This document shows positions 22,676 through 31,336 of a stretch of 32,540 bases of DNA, one piece after another. The stretch covers positions 1-32,540 of the forward strand of contig NZ_FNFU01000025.1 in NCBI RefSeq assembly GCF_900101115.1, given 5' to 3'. Within the stretch, counting starts at the first letter, position 1. Each line of letters opens with the position of its first letter. The DNA is from Cryobacterium psychrotolerans (GTDB lineage Bacteria; Actinomycetota; Actinomycetes; Actinomycetales; Microbacteriaceae). Position numbers and translations under genes: made by a program. The notes below the pieces were generated by a model. That model did no database searches and had not been told where the DNA came from. It saw only the letters and a list, made by a program, of their open reading frames with translations.

Positions 22676-22719
22676 GTGTCAGTGCCGACCTTGTCGGGTA
22701 CACGGATGGTCGCTGACAC
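22676..22719. terminator. large dyad after the chemosensory operon
   Basis: GTGTCAG (22676-22682) and CTGACAC (22713-22719), plus inner CGACC (22686-22690) and GGTCG (22708-22712), can form a 12-pair stem with a three-base bulge and a 17-base loop. It lies 20 bases beyond the stop of the REC-GGDEF gene and 16 bases before the ADP-ribosylglycohydrolase start. It may terminate the chemosensory operon or be an operator for the following gene. No T-run follows. Confidence 0.4.
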
Positions 22720-22738
22720 TACTCCTCCTTCTTGGACC

Positions 22739-23728
22739 CTATGCGTGGCGGCGCGAAGAATCTTGGCCGCTTTCCGGGGGCAGGACCTCGCGGGCCGTCG
22801 TCGACGCAATTCGGTCGCGCCCGGCGGCTTTGGCGACATAGAGCTGGGCGTCGGCGTTGTCGACAAGTTCATCAGCGGATCCGATCGGCCCCAGGGCGCA
22901 GCCACCGCTGACCGTCACCGAGATCTGCGTGCCGCCCGCCACGATCGGTGTCGCTGCGATGGATCGGCGGATTCGCTCCGCGACGAGGAGGGCGCCGGCC
23001 AGATCGGTGCGGGGAAGCACGACGAGGAACTCCTCGCCGCCCCACCGGCCGGCCACATCCCCCTCGCGCAGTTCCTGGCGCAGGCGCACGGCGAACTCGG
23101 CAAGCACGAGGTCTCCTGCGGGATGTCCGAAACCGTCGTTGACGCGCTTGAAGTTGTCGACGTCGAGCAGGAGCGCGCAGAGCGGATCATGGTGACGCAC
23201 CGCCTGGGCATGGTGGTAGGCGAGCTTCTCCTCGACATGGCGCCGGTTGTGCAGTCCGGTGAGCGCATCCGTGCGAGACAGCAGATCGAGCTCGTCATTG
23301 CGCTGGCGAAGCTGGTCTTGGAGTTTCTTGACGTGTGCGGCCGCGGCGACACGCGCGACGAGTTCGGCCGGCTCGAAAGGCTTCTTGAGGTAGTCGTGTG
23401 CGCCGCCGCGCAGACCGCGCAACACGTCGTCCATCTCGGTCAGCGTGCTGAGAAACACGACCGGAATGTCCATCAGGTCCGGGATAGCCTTGAGCTCCGC
23501 GAGCACCTCGTAGCCGTCGAGCCCGGGCATTTCGATGTCGAGCAGGATGACGTCGGGCGGAGAGTCCCGGCACGCGTCGAGCGCCGCGGTCCCGTCGACG
23601 GCCTCGATGACGTGGTGGCCCGCGGCCTCCAGGTGAGAGCGCACGACGGCGCGAATGACGAGCGAATCGTCGGTGATCATTACCGTTGCGCCCGCCGCGG
23701 CCACACCTGAACCTGCCAGGCCGTTCAC
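22739..23728 (-). CDS. REC-GGDEF diguanylate cyclase, WspR-like
   Basis: This 329-residue response regulator has a receiver (about 15-130; Asp20/21, phospho-acceptor Asp64 in ILLDIEMPGLDG, Lys in YLKKPFEP), a short coiled linker (KKLQDQLRQRNDELDLL) and a GGDEF domain with an intact GGEEF active site (230-234). An RxxD inhibitory site (Arg221-Asp224) lies exactly five residues before it, so the enzyme should make cyclic di-GMP and be product-inhibited. GTG 23728 overlaps the upstream CheW stop (GTGA). It is the last gene of the chemosensory operon and the natural output, phosphorylated by the CheA encoded upstream as WspR is by WspE in Pseudomonas. Confidence 0.88.
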   Translation of the reverse strand: MNGLAGSGVAAAGATVMITDDSLVIRAVVRSHLEAAGHHVIEAVDGTAALDACRDSPPDVILLDIEMPGLDGYEVLAELKAIPDLMDIPVVFLSTLTEMDDVLRGLRGGAHDYLKKPFEPAELVARVAAAAHVKKLQDQLRQRNDELDLLSRTDALTGLHNRRHVEEKLAYHHAQAVRHHDPLCALLLDVDNFKRVNDGFGHPAGDLVLAEFAVRLRQELREGDVAGRWGGEEFLVVLPRTDLAGALLVAERIRRSIAATPIVAGGTQISVTVSGGCALGPIGSADELVDNADAQLYVAKAAGRDRIASTTAREVLPPESGQDSSRRHA

Positions 23729-24105
23729 AGTCGCGCCGCCAGCGCCACCGGGTCGGCGACCAGCATCAGCTCACCGTCCGAGTCGACCGTTCCGGAAATG
23801 AAGGCGCGGCCCTGTCCGGTGGGGGCCGGGCGGATGTCGGCGGCACTGATGCGACGCAGCCCGGTGACCGCATCCACGAGCAACCCGAACGTCGTCTCAC
23901 CGGTTTCAACGACGAGGACGTGGCTGCCTCCGCCGCCCAGCGCCGAGATCACCGTCAGCGGCGGCTGACCGGGCAAGATGCCAACGATGTCGGAGGCAGC
24001 CCCAGGCAATGAACGGATGCCGTCCGCCGGGCGAACCGCGCGGGTGGCCTCGACGGGGAGGCAGTACCCGGCTCCGGCGGACCGAAAACACACCATGGTC
24101 ATCAT
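23725..24105 (-). CDS. CheW-like coupling protein (second)
   Basis: This 126-residue protein is a single CheW domain: CFRSAGAGYCLPVEATRAV, GILPGQPPLTVISA, VLVVETGETTFGLLVDAVTGL and a C-terminal GELMLVADP. Overlaps of four bases link it to CheR before it and the diguanylate cyclase after it. In Wsp clusters a second CheW (WspD) is encoded next to CheR, as here. It is expected to couple receptors and CheA in the array. It is shorter than the first CheW (28302-28805) and has no tail. Confidence 0.82.
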   Translation of the reverse strand: MMTMVCFRSAGAGYCLPVEATRAVRPADGIRSLPGAASDIVGILPGQPPLTVISALGGGGSHVLVVETGETTFGLLVDAVTGLRRISAADIRPAPTGQGRAFISGTVDSDGELMLVADPVALAARL

Positions 24106-25268
24106 TGAGGCAGCTCCTGCTGTTTGGCGTCGAGAAGTTTGTAGAGCTCGTTCGGGGAATAGCCGTCAATCGCGTAATCGTGCCGCGCAGGGTCGGCGCC
24201 CAGCAGGCGCCCCGCTGCGCCGAAGGCGCGCTGCGCCGACGGGCGGTCGTTCATTGCTTCGAGCGCGAGGGCGAGATGCAGGTGAGCAAGCGCATCGTCC
24301 GCGGCCAGGTATGCCCACTTACGAAAACTGACGACGGCCGCTGCAGGGTCGCCCGACGCGAGCGACTCGCGTCCGGCCTCAGCCAGAATCGCGATGGCGG
24401 CGACGTCATCGGCGTGCCCCGCACCGACCTGGGAAGCCGCAACCCGTGCGGGCAGAGCGCCGCCCGTCACGCGCCCACCGGACACCGAGCGCGGTCGATA
24501 GGCATAGGTGTCCCCGAGGCGCACGGTGTCGTAACGGTCGCCGATCGACCAGATCGTCTCGGCTGCACCGAGCAACATCCAGGCCTGAGGAAGAGCGTCG
24601 GCGACCCGGTCGAGGAAACCCCTCGCGTGCTGGTCGGAAAAGTAGATCAGGACGTTGCGACAAAACACGACGCTGCTCGAGCGCACCCGGTGGGGCACCG
24701 ACTCGATGAGGTTGTGGTGCACGGTGCTGACCCGAGCCCGGATCGACGGGTTGACTTCCCACGCCTGGCCGACGGGGGTGAGGTGGCGCGCGATCCGTTC
24801 GGGTGAGAGACCGGTGATCTCGCGGGCCGCATAGCTGGCCGCGTTCGTGCGGAGCAGGGCGGAGGTCGACACGTCAGTGGCGATCACCCGGCCGTCGATG
24901 CCCAGCTCGTCGAGCAGCATGGCGAGGCTGAACGCCTCCTGCCCGTTGGCGCAGCCGGCGCTCCAGATGCTGAGCGGCTGCGGAAGGGTGGGAAGGATGT
25001 GTTGCGCCAGAATCTCGAAGTGCTCGGGGTGGCGAAAGAATCCCGTCTCCTGAACCGTCACTCGGTTGAGCAGGGCCTGGCGCAGGCTCGCACTGGCCCC
25101 GAGCGCCCGGAGATACCGTTCGAAGTCCAGCCCCAGCACGGCCAACTCGTCGCGGATACAGCGCCGAAGCCGGGCGCGCAGGGCCGATTCGGGCCGGAGG
25201 CCGATCTCTGATTCAAGGAGTTCGGCCACCCGGCGGATGATCGCTTCTGACGGTTCGAGCGCGATCAT
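24102..25268 (-). CDS. CheR-type methyltransferase with TPR-like tail, WspC-like
   Basis: This 388-residue protein has the CheR N-terminal helical domain (about 1-70), NRVTVQETGFFRHPEHFE (about 67-85), an S-adenosylmethionine site WSAGCANGQEAFSLAML (about 101-118) and FCRNVLIYF (about 203-211). The last 90 residues (AEAGRESLASGDPAAAVVSF and DALAHLHLALALEAMND) look like TPR helices. This CheR-plus-TPR architecture is that of WspC. It methylates glutamates of the chemoreceptor to set adaptation. ATGA overlaps with both neighbours. Confidence 0.87.
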   Translation of the reverse strand: MIALEPSEAIIRRVAELLESEIGLRPESALRARLRRCIRDELAVLGLDFERYLRALGASASLRQALLNRVTVQETGFFRHPEHFEILAQHILPTLPQPLSIWSAGCANGQEAFSLAMLLDELGIDGRVIATDVSTSALLRTNAASYAAREITGLSPERIARHLTPVGQAWEVNPSIRARVSTVHHNLIESVPHRVRSSSVVFCRNVLIYFSDQHARGFLDRVADALPQAWMLLGAAETIWSIGDRYDTVRLGDTYAYRPRSVSGGRVTGGALPARVAASQVGAGHADDVAAIAILAEAGRESLASGDPAAAVVSFRKWAYLAADDALAHLHLALALEAMNDRPSAQRAFGAAGRLLGADPARHDYAIDGYSPNELYKLLDAKQQELPQ

Positions 25269-26308
25269 GACCCCACCAATGCGACCGCACGGCGGATCGC
25301 GGCCGCGAATTGTTCAGGGGGCAAGAGAGTTGTGAGCGCCCCCAGGCGCAGGGCGGCCTGGGGCATGCCGAAGACGGCACAGGAGTCCTCGTCCTGCCCG
25401 AAAGTCTGCCCGCGCCGGCTGTGGAGTTCGAGCAGCCCCTTGGCTCCGTCGTCGCCCATCCCGGTTAGGATGACCCCGACACCAGCGGACCCGGCGTGCT
25501 CCGCCACTGATCGAAAGAGCTCGTCCGCGGACGGCTGGTGGATCGTGACCGGGGTGGCCGCGAGCTCGAGCCGACTCTTCGCGGCCAGACGCAGGTGGGA
25601 TCCGCCGGGGGCGAGATAGACGTGCCCGGGCAGGGCGATCTGGTCGTGCGTGGCGAGTTCTACCGGCAGCGCCGAGGCGCGTGCCATCCAGCCAACCAAA
25701 TTACCGGTGAAATCCGGATGCAGGTGCTGCACCACGAGCACCGGCGCGTCGAGCCCACCAAGCCCGGCGAGCACCGTCGCCAGCACCGTGGGACCCCCGG
25801 TCGACGCGGCGAGCGCGACCACGGCCTGCCGGCCACCTCGCTGCGGCGCGGTCCGGGCCGAGTTCCTGGACAGGGCTCCCCGGGGATGCCGGATCGCCAA
25901 AACTTTGCTCAGCTGACGGACCGTGCTGCGAAGCTGGGTCCCGAGCTCGTCGGTCCAACGGTCGGGGGTCGGGAGCGCTCCGAGGGCGCCGGCCACAACG
26001 GCCTCGACGGCCTCGGGAGACAGTCGATCCACGATTCGGCTGGACAGCACAAGGATGGGCGTCGGTGCGCGCGCCATGACTTGTTCGATGAAGACCTGCC
26101 CGCTTGCGGCGCTGGTGCTGATCCGAAGAATGATGAGGTCGGGGCTCTCCCCCGCCACGCGCTTGATCGAGGCCTCCCCGGCGGCGGCCTGGCCGATGAC
26201 CCTGATGTCCCCGTCTCGTTGCAGGGCTCGAGTGAGCTCCCCGCCGTGGGTTGGCGCATCCTCAACAAGGAGAACCCTGATCGATTTACCGGGCGCGGCA
26301 TCCGTCAT
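25265..26308 (-). CDS. CheB-type methylesterase with degenerate receiver
   Basis: This 347-residue protein has the CheB order, receiver (about 8-125) then methylesterase (about 160-345). The esterase triad is intact: Ser169 (AASTGGP), His195 (VVQHLHPDF) and Asp286 (TGMGDDG). In the receiver, acidic Glu16/Asp17 (LLVEDAPT) remain, but the phospho-acceptor position reads Arg62 (PDLIILRIST instead of L-D-x-x-MP) and the usual Lys of the K-P motif is replaced (GALGALPTP). It should remove methyl groups from the receptor but not be controlled by phosphorylation at that site. Four-base overlaps on both sides. Its place corresponds to WspF. Confidence 0.87.
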   Translation of the reverse strand: MTDAAPGKSIRVLLVEDAPTHGGELTRALQRDGDIRVIGQAAAGEASIKRVAGESPDLIILRISTSAASGQVFIEQVMARAPTPILVLSSRIVDRLSPEAVEAVVAGALGALPTPDRWTDELGTQLRSTVRQLSKVLAIRHPRGALSRNSARTAPQRGGRQAVVALAASTGGPTVLATVLAGLGGLDAPVLVVQHLHPDFTGNLVGWMARASALPVELATHDQIALPGHVYLAPGGSHLRLAAKSRLELAATPVTIHQPSADELFRSVAEHAGSAGVGVILTGMGDDGAKGLLELHSRRGQTFGQDEDSCAVFGMPQAALRLGALTTLLPPEQFAAAIRRAVALVGS

Positions 26309-28305
26309 GCTCGTCCTCCGATCAGGCGGTTCACGGCAATAAGGAGGCTGCCCTCGTCGAAGCCGCTCTTGAGAATATAGCCGTCGGCGCCCGCGTCGAG
26401 CCCACGCCGGCGGTCGGCTTCGCTCGCGCGGGAACTCAGGATCAAGACGGGTATATTTGCGAAGGACGGGTGCGCGCGGACCGCTTCGGTCAGCTCGAAC
26501 CCGTCCATCCTGGGCATCTCGATGTCGGTCAGGATCAGCTCACTGGCTTCCTCGGCGAGTTTCAACAGCGCATCCGTGCCGTCGACCGCCACACGCACCT
26601 CGAAACCGGCCCGCTCGAGGATGTTGCGTTGCAGTTCTCGGATGGTCAGGGCGTCATCCACTACGAGGATGCGCTGGCGGGTCGTGGCAGGCGGGGCGTC
26701 TTGTACACGCGGGGCGCGGCCGCGATCGAGCCGGTGAGCTCGGTGGATGAGGCCGGGCGGGTCGAGCACAAGCAGGACGGAGCCATCTGGCTCGACGCTT
26801 GCGCCTGCGACGGCGGGGAGGTGCGCCAGCAGGCCGTTCAGCCCCTTGACTACGACGTCGCGTTGACCGACCAGCCGGTCCACCTGAAACCCGTGCCGGC
26901 GGGCGGTGTCGGCGAGCACTACTATCGGGCCGGTGCTCTGTCCGGCAGCGGGCAGGCCCACCGTGCCGGCCAGGGTCGACACCGGAACGGGACGGCCCTC
27001 GACAAGGAGGACGGAGCGCCCCTCGGCACTGGTCTGGCTCGCTGGATCGAAGCGCTGCGACAGGACCACCCGATGGAAGGGCAATGCGAAGCGCTGCCCG
27101 CCTGCCTCGACGAGAAGGCAGCGCAGCACGGCCAGGGTGATCGGCACGATAATGCGGAATTCGGTGCCCACCCCCGGCTTGGAGCGCACCTCGACGCGAC
27201 CGTGCGCCGCCTCCACGCTGGCGCGCACGACGTCGAGCCCGATTCCCCGTCCGGACACGTCGGTCACCTCGGCTGCCGTCGAGAACCCCGCGGTGAAGAT
27301 GAGGTTGAGCATCTCCTCCTCGTTCATCCCGCCGGTGTCGATTCCCTGACGTTCGGCCTGCTCCTTGACCTTGCCGGAATCGATCCCGCTGCCGTCGTCG
27401 GTGACGGCGATGATGACCTCGGAGCCCAACTGCATGGCGTGCAGGCGGATCGTGCTCTGTGCCGGTTTGCCGTCCGCCGCTCGTTGCGCGCTCGATTCGA
27501 TCCCATGGTCGACGGCGTTGCGCACGAGGTGCAACAGTGTGTCCGACAGCTGCACCAGTACACCGCGGTCGAGTTCGGTGTCGGTCCCCCGCACGTCCCA
27601 ATTGATCGTCTTGCCCTGCGTGCGTGCGAGGTCACGCACCGCACGCTGGAGCCTGTCGGTGATCGTGGCCAGGGGAACCATGCGTGTGCGCATTGCCCGG
27701 TCCTGCAACTGATTCAAGGTTCGGGAGAGGTCGTTGAACTCGGTGTTCAGGGTCGCGTCGACGCCGAATTTCTCGGTGAGCATCCGGCCCACCCTCAAAT
27801 GAGCGGATGCCGACTCTCCGATCAGTCGCACCAGTTCGTCCAGCCGTTCCATCGGCACCATGACGACACCGGCGGAGTCGCGGACGGCCGGGGCGACCGG
27901 CGAATTCTCCGCGCCCGCCTGGATCCGCTCGCGCGTCAGCTCTGGCCGGTCGACGGCTGCGAGCTGGCTACCGGTCGTTGTCCCCTGGCTCGCGACGATG
28001 ACCTGCCCGAGGCGGTCGGCCCCGGCGAGCAGTGTGTCGATGATCTCCGGAGTGACGAGTTGTCGTCCCGTTCTCACATCGTCGACGAGTTCCTCGAGCT
28101 CATGAGCGACGCGGCTCACCTCGTCGAGCCCGGCGACGGCCGACGACCCCTTGATGGTATGCAGCTCCCGGAACACGGAACGGAGCAGCGACTCATCCCC
28201 ACCCGTCTTCTCGAGCTGGAGCAGGAGCTGATCGAGGTGCGCGAGGCGAACCTCGGCTTCCTGCGCGAATAACTCCCGCACCTGTGCCAGGTCGAGCCCG
28301 CTCAC
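26305..28305 (-). CDS. hybrid CheA-REC histidine kinase, WspE-like
   Basis: This 666-residue kinase has an HPt domain with phospho-acceptor His49 (FRELHTIKGSS), no obvious P2 domain, a P3 dimerisation segment (about 160-230), a CheA HATPase with HLVRNAVDHGIE, DDGSGID, GRGIGLDVV and GVGTEF, and a CheW-like P5 (about 400-525). A C-terminal receiver (about 543-664) has Asp594 in ILTDIEMPRMDG. The absence of P2 and the fused receiver are features of ACF/Wsp-type kinases such as WspE. It would phosphorylate its own receiver and the REC-GGDEF protein; no CheY is present. GTG 28305 overlaps the CheW stop. Confidence 0.9.
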   Translation of the reverse strand: MSGLDLAQVRELFAQEAEVRLAHLDQLLLQLEKTGGDESLLRSVFRELHTIKGSSAVAGLDEVSRVAHELEELVDDVRTGRQLVTPEIIDTLLAGADRLGQVIVASQGTTTGSQLAAVDRPELTRERIQAGAENSPVAPAVRDSAGVVMVPMERLDELVRLIGESASAHLRVGRMLTEKFGVDATLNTEFNDLSRTLNQLQDRAMRTRMVPLATITDRLQRAVRDLARTQGKTINWDVRGTDTELDRGVLVQLSDTLLHLVRNAVDHGIESSAQRAADGKPAQSTIRLHAMQLGSEVIIAVTDDGSGIDSGKVKEQAERQGIDTGGMNEEEMLNLIFTAGFSTAAEVTDVSGRGIGLDVVRASVEAAHGRVEVRSKPGVGTEFRIIVPITLAVLRCLLVEAGGQRFALPFHRVVLSQRFDPASQTSAEGRSVLLVEGRPVPVSTLAGTVGLPAAGQSTGPIVVLADTARRHGFQVDRLVGQRDVVVKGLNGLLAHLPAVAGASVEPDGSVLLVLDPPGLIHRAHRLDRGRAPRVQDAPPATTRQRILVVDDALTIRELQRNILERAGFEVRVAVDGTDALLKLAEEASELILTDIEMPRMDGFELTEAVRAHPSFANIPVLILSSRASEADRRRGLDAGADGYILKSGFDEGSLLIAVNRLIGGRA

Positions 28306-28805
28306 CTCGCGGATCCCCTCGCGACAGTGTCGCCCGTGCGCGCGCTATCCAGTTGTGCGCTGGGACGCCTGGCGGCCCGTTGGCCCGATCGCGGACGCTC
28401 GCCGTCCAGAAGCGCACCCGCCAGAAGAGAATCCGGCTCGAGCAACACGGCCACCCGGTTCCGCACCAGGAAGCAGCCGACGGTTCCGGCCAGCTCCGAC
28501 GTGCCCACGGGCGCGCCCAGGATGACCCGTTCAGGGAGATCCGTGACCGCCAGCCCGATCAGGCCCTGGCGGGACTGCAGCACGACGACAAACGCTGCCG
28601 GCTCGACGGACCCCAGCCCCAGCAGCGACGCCGCGTCGATCAGGGGCACGATTTGGCCACGCAGGTTAAAGAGCCCAAGCACGTGCGACGGCGCGGTGAC
28701 CAGCCGGGTCAGCGTCGGCGCCACCACCACTTCCTCGATCCGTTCGATCGGCACGGCGTACAGATCGACCCCGACCGGGAACAGCACGGCGTGCAGGTCG
28801 GTCAT
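28302..28805 (-). CDS. CheW coupling protein (first)
   Basis: This 167-residue protein has a CheW domain over its first 140 residues ([44 protein letters not shown], and [20 protein letters not shown]). A Ser/Arg-rich tail ([15 protein letters not shown]) is not part of the fold. [11 protein letters not shown] is the hallmark motif. ATGA overlap with the receptor gene upstream; GTGA with the kinase downstream. Position next to the receptor matches WspB. It links receptor tips to CheA. Confidence 0.87.
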   Translation of the reverse strand: MTDLHAVLFPVGVDLYAVPIERIEEVVVAPTLTRLVTAPSHVLGLFNLRGQIVPLIDAASLLGLGSVEPAAFVVVLQSRQGLIGLAVTDLPERVILGAPVGTSELAGTVGCFLVRNRVAVLLEPDSLLAGALLDGERPRSGQRAARRPSAQLDSARTGDTVARGSAR

Positions 28806-30670
28806 CGTGGTCCGCTGCTGCCAACCGCGCTGGTTTCGAGGTCGTTGGCCAGATCGGCGAGGTCGCCGGCCGATGCGGCGATCTGCTTGGCGGTGACCGA
28901 GACCGCGCGGCTGGCGTCGGTGAGCTGCTCCATCGTCTCGACGACCTGGGCTGTCGCACTCCGTTGCTGCTGGGTGGTCAGGCTGACCTGGCCGGTCGCG
29001 TCCGTGACGGCCTCGAGCAGCATGAGACCCCGCTGCATCTGCTTCGCGCCCTTTTCCATCGCGATGACGGTTGCGTTCGTTTCGCGCTGCACGTCGGCCA
29101 GGATCGCGGCGATGTCACCCGCGGAGGACTTGGACCGTTCGGCCAGCCGACGCACTTCATCGGCCACAACCGCGAAACCCCGACCGTTCTCGCCGGCGCG
29201 GGCCGCTTCGATTGCCGCGTTGAGGGCCAGCAGATTGGTCTGATCGGCGATGTCGTTGATCAGCACGAGCAGGGTGTCAATGTCATTGACCCGCCCCGCG
29301 AGGGCGAGGGTGCGCTCACTCGACAGGGTGATGTCGGTCTCGGCCTGCTCCAGGTTGAGCCGTGTTTCCGCGGTCTGGCGTGCGACCGCGTCAACGGTGT
29401 CCGCAATGGCGACCGACGAGCGAGCGAGTTCCTCGGTGGTTCCCGTGGCCTGCGTGACCGCCGCGCTCTGCTGGGTGGTGATCGTGGCCAATTCTTCGGA
29501 GGACGCCGAAAGCTGCATCGCAGCGGTATTCACCTCGGCCACGGCCCTGCCGAGTTGGGCGATAAGCGTCTCGGAGGTGGTGAGCATGGTGTTGAACGAT
29601 TCGCCGAGCAACACGAGTTCTTTGGACCCGGTCGGCACGGCGCGGGCCGTCAGGTCACCCCGGGTGACCCGCATCGCGACCCCGGTCAACTGCTTGACCG
29701 ACCGAATCGTGCCCCAGGCGAGCAGAACCGAGACGGCCGCAGCGAGCAGCGCACCCCCCACGACAAGCCAGATGGCGCGCCGGGTCTGTTCGGCAACCGG
29801 TGCGAGCACATTGCTCGCGCTTTCCGAGGCGATGAGAGTCCAGTTCAGTTCGTCGACGATGTCGTAGCCGCCGATCACATCGTCCCCGGCGTACCCCACG
29901 AATCGGGCCGAGCCGGGCCGGCCGGTGCTGGACGCCTGCCGTGTCGCGACGGTGTCCACGTTCGTGCTCAACACGCCGGCGGCGAGCAACGCCGTGTCAT
30001 CGGCCAGCTCGCTCATTCTGTCGGAACTGTAGATCAAGCGGTGCAAGGAGTCGACGAGGACGATCTTCGTGCTCGTTCTCGAGCTCGAAATGAGGTCGGG
30101 CATGATCAGCTCGTGGAGCGCCATCGGGTCCAGGTTGGCGACGACCACGGCGCTCACCTTCCCGGCGCCGTCCAGCACCGGTTCGGCGATGATCCAGTCG
30201 ATCTTCTGTCCCTGACGCGCCATCGAGGTGAGCACGGGCGTGCCGGAGACCGCGGTCTTGAACCACTCCTGGTTGGTGACGGAGAGCTCAACGTCCGGCC
30301 GGCTTGAGGCCAGGACCTTTCCGGCGACATCCGTGATTTGAATCAGCGTGTAGCTGCCGTATGCCTTGTGTATTTTGGCCAGCCGAGACGAGGCAACGGC
30401 GGAGCCGAGTCGACTGTCGTACGTGCCGGCGATGACCTCCATATCATCGTGGCGTTCGACCGTCCACGACTCCAGCCGTGCCGTGACTGCGCGCGCCAGT
30501 GTGACGCCAGTGTTCTTGGCCGCGCCGGTCAGGTTCGCCGACGACTCCGAGGTGAGGAGCACCGCCAGCACAATCATGAGCGGCACCGACACCAGGAGCA
30601 TGGCCGACACCATCTGGACGCCGAAACGGCGTGGTAGGGAATGCCAGAAACGACGAGACTGGGTGGCCAT
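28802..30670 (-). CDS. methyl-accepting chemotaxis protein, WspA-like
   Basis: This 622-residue receptor has a first membrane helix (about 17-41), an extracytoplasmic Cache-like sensor (about 45-285), a second helix (about 290-312), HAMP (about 312-370) and a coiled-coil signalling domain with the hairpin tip [19 protein letters not shown] and [18 protein letters not shown] (about 470-515). In the sensor the residues aligned by eye with the amino-acid-binding R-x-WY motif read NQEWF, so a canonical amino-acid ligand is not supported. The C-terminus (SAVGSSGPR) lacks the NWETF-type pentapeptide that tethers CheR and CheB. ATG 30670 has AGGA about 8-12 bases upstream. It is the first gene of the seven-gene operon. 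Confidence 0.9.
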   Translation of the reverse strand: MATQSRRFWHSLPRRFGVQMVSAMLLVSVPLMIVLAVLLTSESSANLTGAAKNTGVTLARAVTARLESWTVERHDDMEVIAGTYDSRLGSAVASSRLAKIHKAYGSYTLIQITDVAGKVLASSRPDVELSVTNQEWFKTAVSGTPVLTSMARQGQKIDWIIAEPVLDGAGKVSAVVVANLDPMALHELIMPDLISSSRTSTKIVLVDSLHRLIYSSDRMSELADDTALLAAGVLSTNVDTVATRQASSTGRPGSARFVGYAGDDVIGGYDIVDELNWTLIASESASNVLAPVAEQTRRAIWLVVGGALLAAAVSVLLAWGTIRSVKQLTGVAMRVTRGDLTARAVPTGSKELVLLGESFNTMLTTSETLIAQLGRAVAEVNTAAMQLSASSEELATITTQQSAAVTQATGTTEELARSSVAIADTVDAVARQTAETRLNLEQAETDITLSSERTLALAGRVNDIDTLLVLINDIADQTNLLALNAAIEAARAGENGRGFAVVADEVRRLAERSKSSAGDIAAILADVQRETNATVIAMEKGAKQMQRGLMLLEAVTDATGQVSLTTQQQRSATAQVVETMEQLTDASRAVSVTAKQIAASAGDLADLANDLETSAVGSSGPR

Positions 30671-30979
30671 GGTGCTGGTCCTATCGATTCTGCGGTCCGA
30701 TTGACCCGAGGGTCCGGTCCGTGCGATCCCGCCCTACGGACGAGTATGCGTGCGATGACGTGACTTGACCGTACCAGCGCCCGTTCACCGATCCGGGAGG
30801 GTGACCCTGGCGCGCGGGCCCGAGTTTTTTGGGGGCACCTGACTGGGGGGCAACGCCCGTGCAGCAGCAGCGCGAAGCCGGCTCACCCGGCACTCGGGAT
30901 CTTCGCGCCCAGGCACACCCGGCGCTCGGGCCCGTCAAGCTCCCTTGCGTGTCCTGGCGACCGCTCATAGCCTGTGCGC
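30671..30979. other. intergenic region upstream of the chemosensory operon
   Basis: This 309-base gap between the divergent receptor gene and the glyoxalase fragment must hold the promoter of the chemosensory operon, but I see no convincing -35/-10 pair or flagellar-sigma motif. A GCGGGCCCG block followed by T6 (30815-30830) resembles a weak terminator reading rightward. The minus-strand open frame covering 30681-31277 is Arg/Pro-rich and is rejected as a gene. Confidence 0.3.
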
Positions 30980-31336
30980 ATGAGCCCCAACAGAGACCCG
31001 AAGCCGCCCGTCCGCCAGCTGCGCCTGGTCGTCGAGGCGGCCGCTTACGATGCCGCGGTGCGCTTCTACCGTGATGCGCTCGGCCTGACTGAGGAAGAGT
31101 CGTTCGAGGGCGAGGTCGAGGCCCGCGGGATCGTCCTCGACGCCGGCCGGGCGACTCTCGAGCTGCACAATCCAGCGCAGAGGAAGATGGTCGACGGGCT
31201 GGAGGCCGACGGGATCCCGAGCGGGCACATCCGTGTGGCGTTCGAGGTCGCCGACACGGCCGAAAAAACGCAGGCACTGACAGATGCCGGCGCCGCGATC
31301 ATCGCGTCGCCGCGGGTGACGCCGTGGCAGTCGCCT
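30980..31336 (+). pseudogene. glyoxalase/VOC-family protein, 3'-truncated
   Basis: ATG 30980 (or GTG 30974) starts MSPNRDPKPPVRQLRLVVEA and continues DAAVRFYRDALGL, RATLELHNPAQ and HIRVAFEVADT to SPRVTPWQS. This is a vicinal-oxygen-chelate protein up to near its final strand. At about 31336 similarity stops and the frame runs on to 31663 antisense to an ornithine-cyclodeaminase fragment. The last metal-ligand strand is lost, so the product is probably inactive. Confidence 0.65.

Noticed and set aside
26470..28272. 600-codon plus-strand open frame opposite the CheA gene (similar ones at 22301-23710 and 28964-30307)
   Set aside because: Shadow frames of the chemosensory operon. The minus-strand proteins have complete active-site motifs and overlapping start/stop codons.
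22739..30670. Flagellar chemotaxis operon
   Set aside because: There is no CheY, CheD, CheC/CheX/FliY or flagellar gene, and the output gene is a diguanylate cyclase. The Wsp-like reading fits better.
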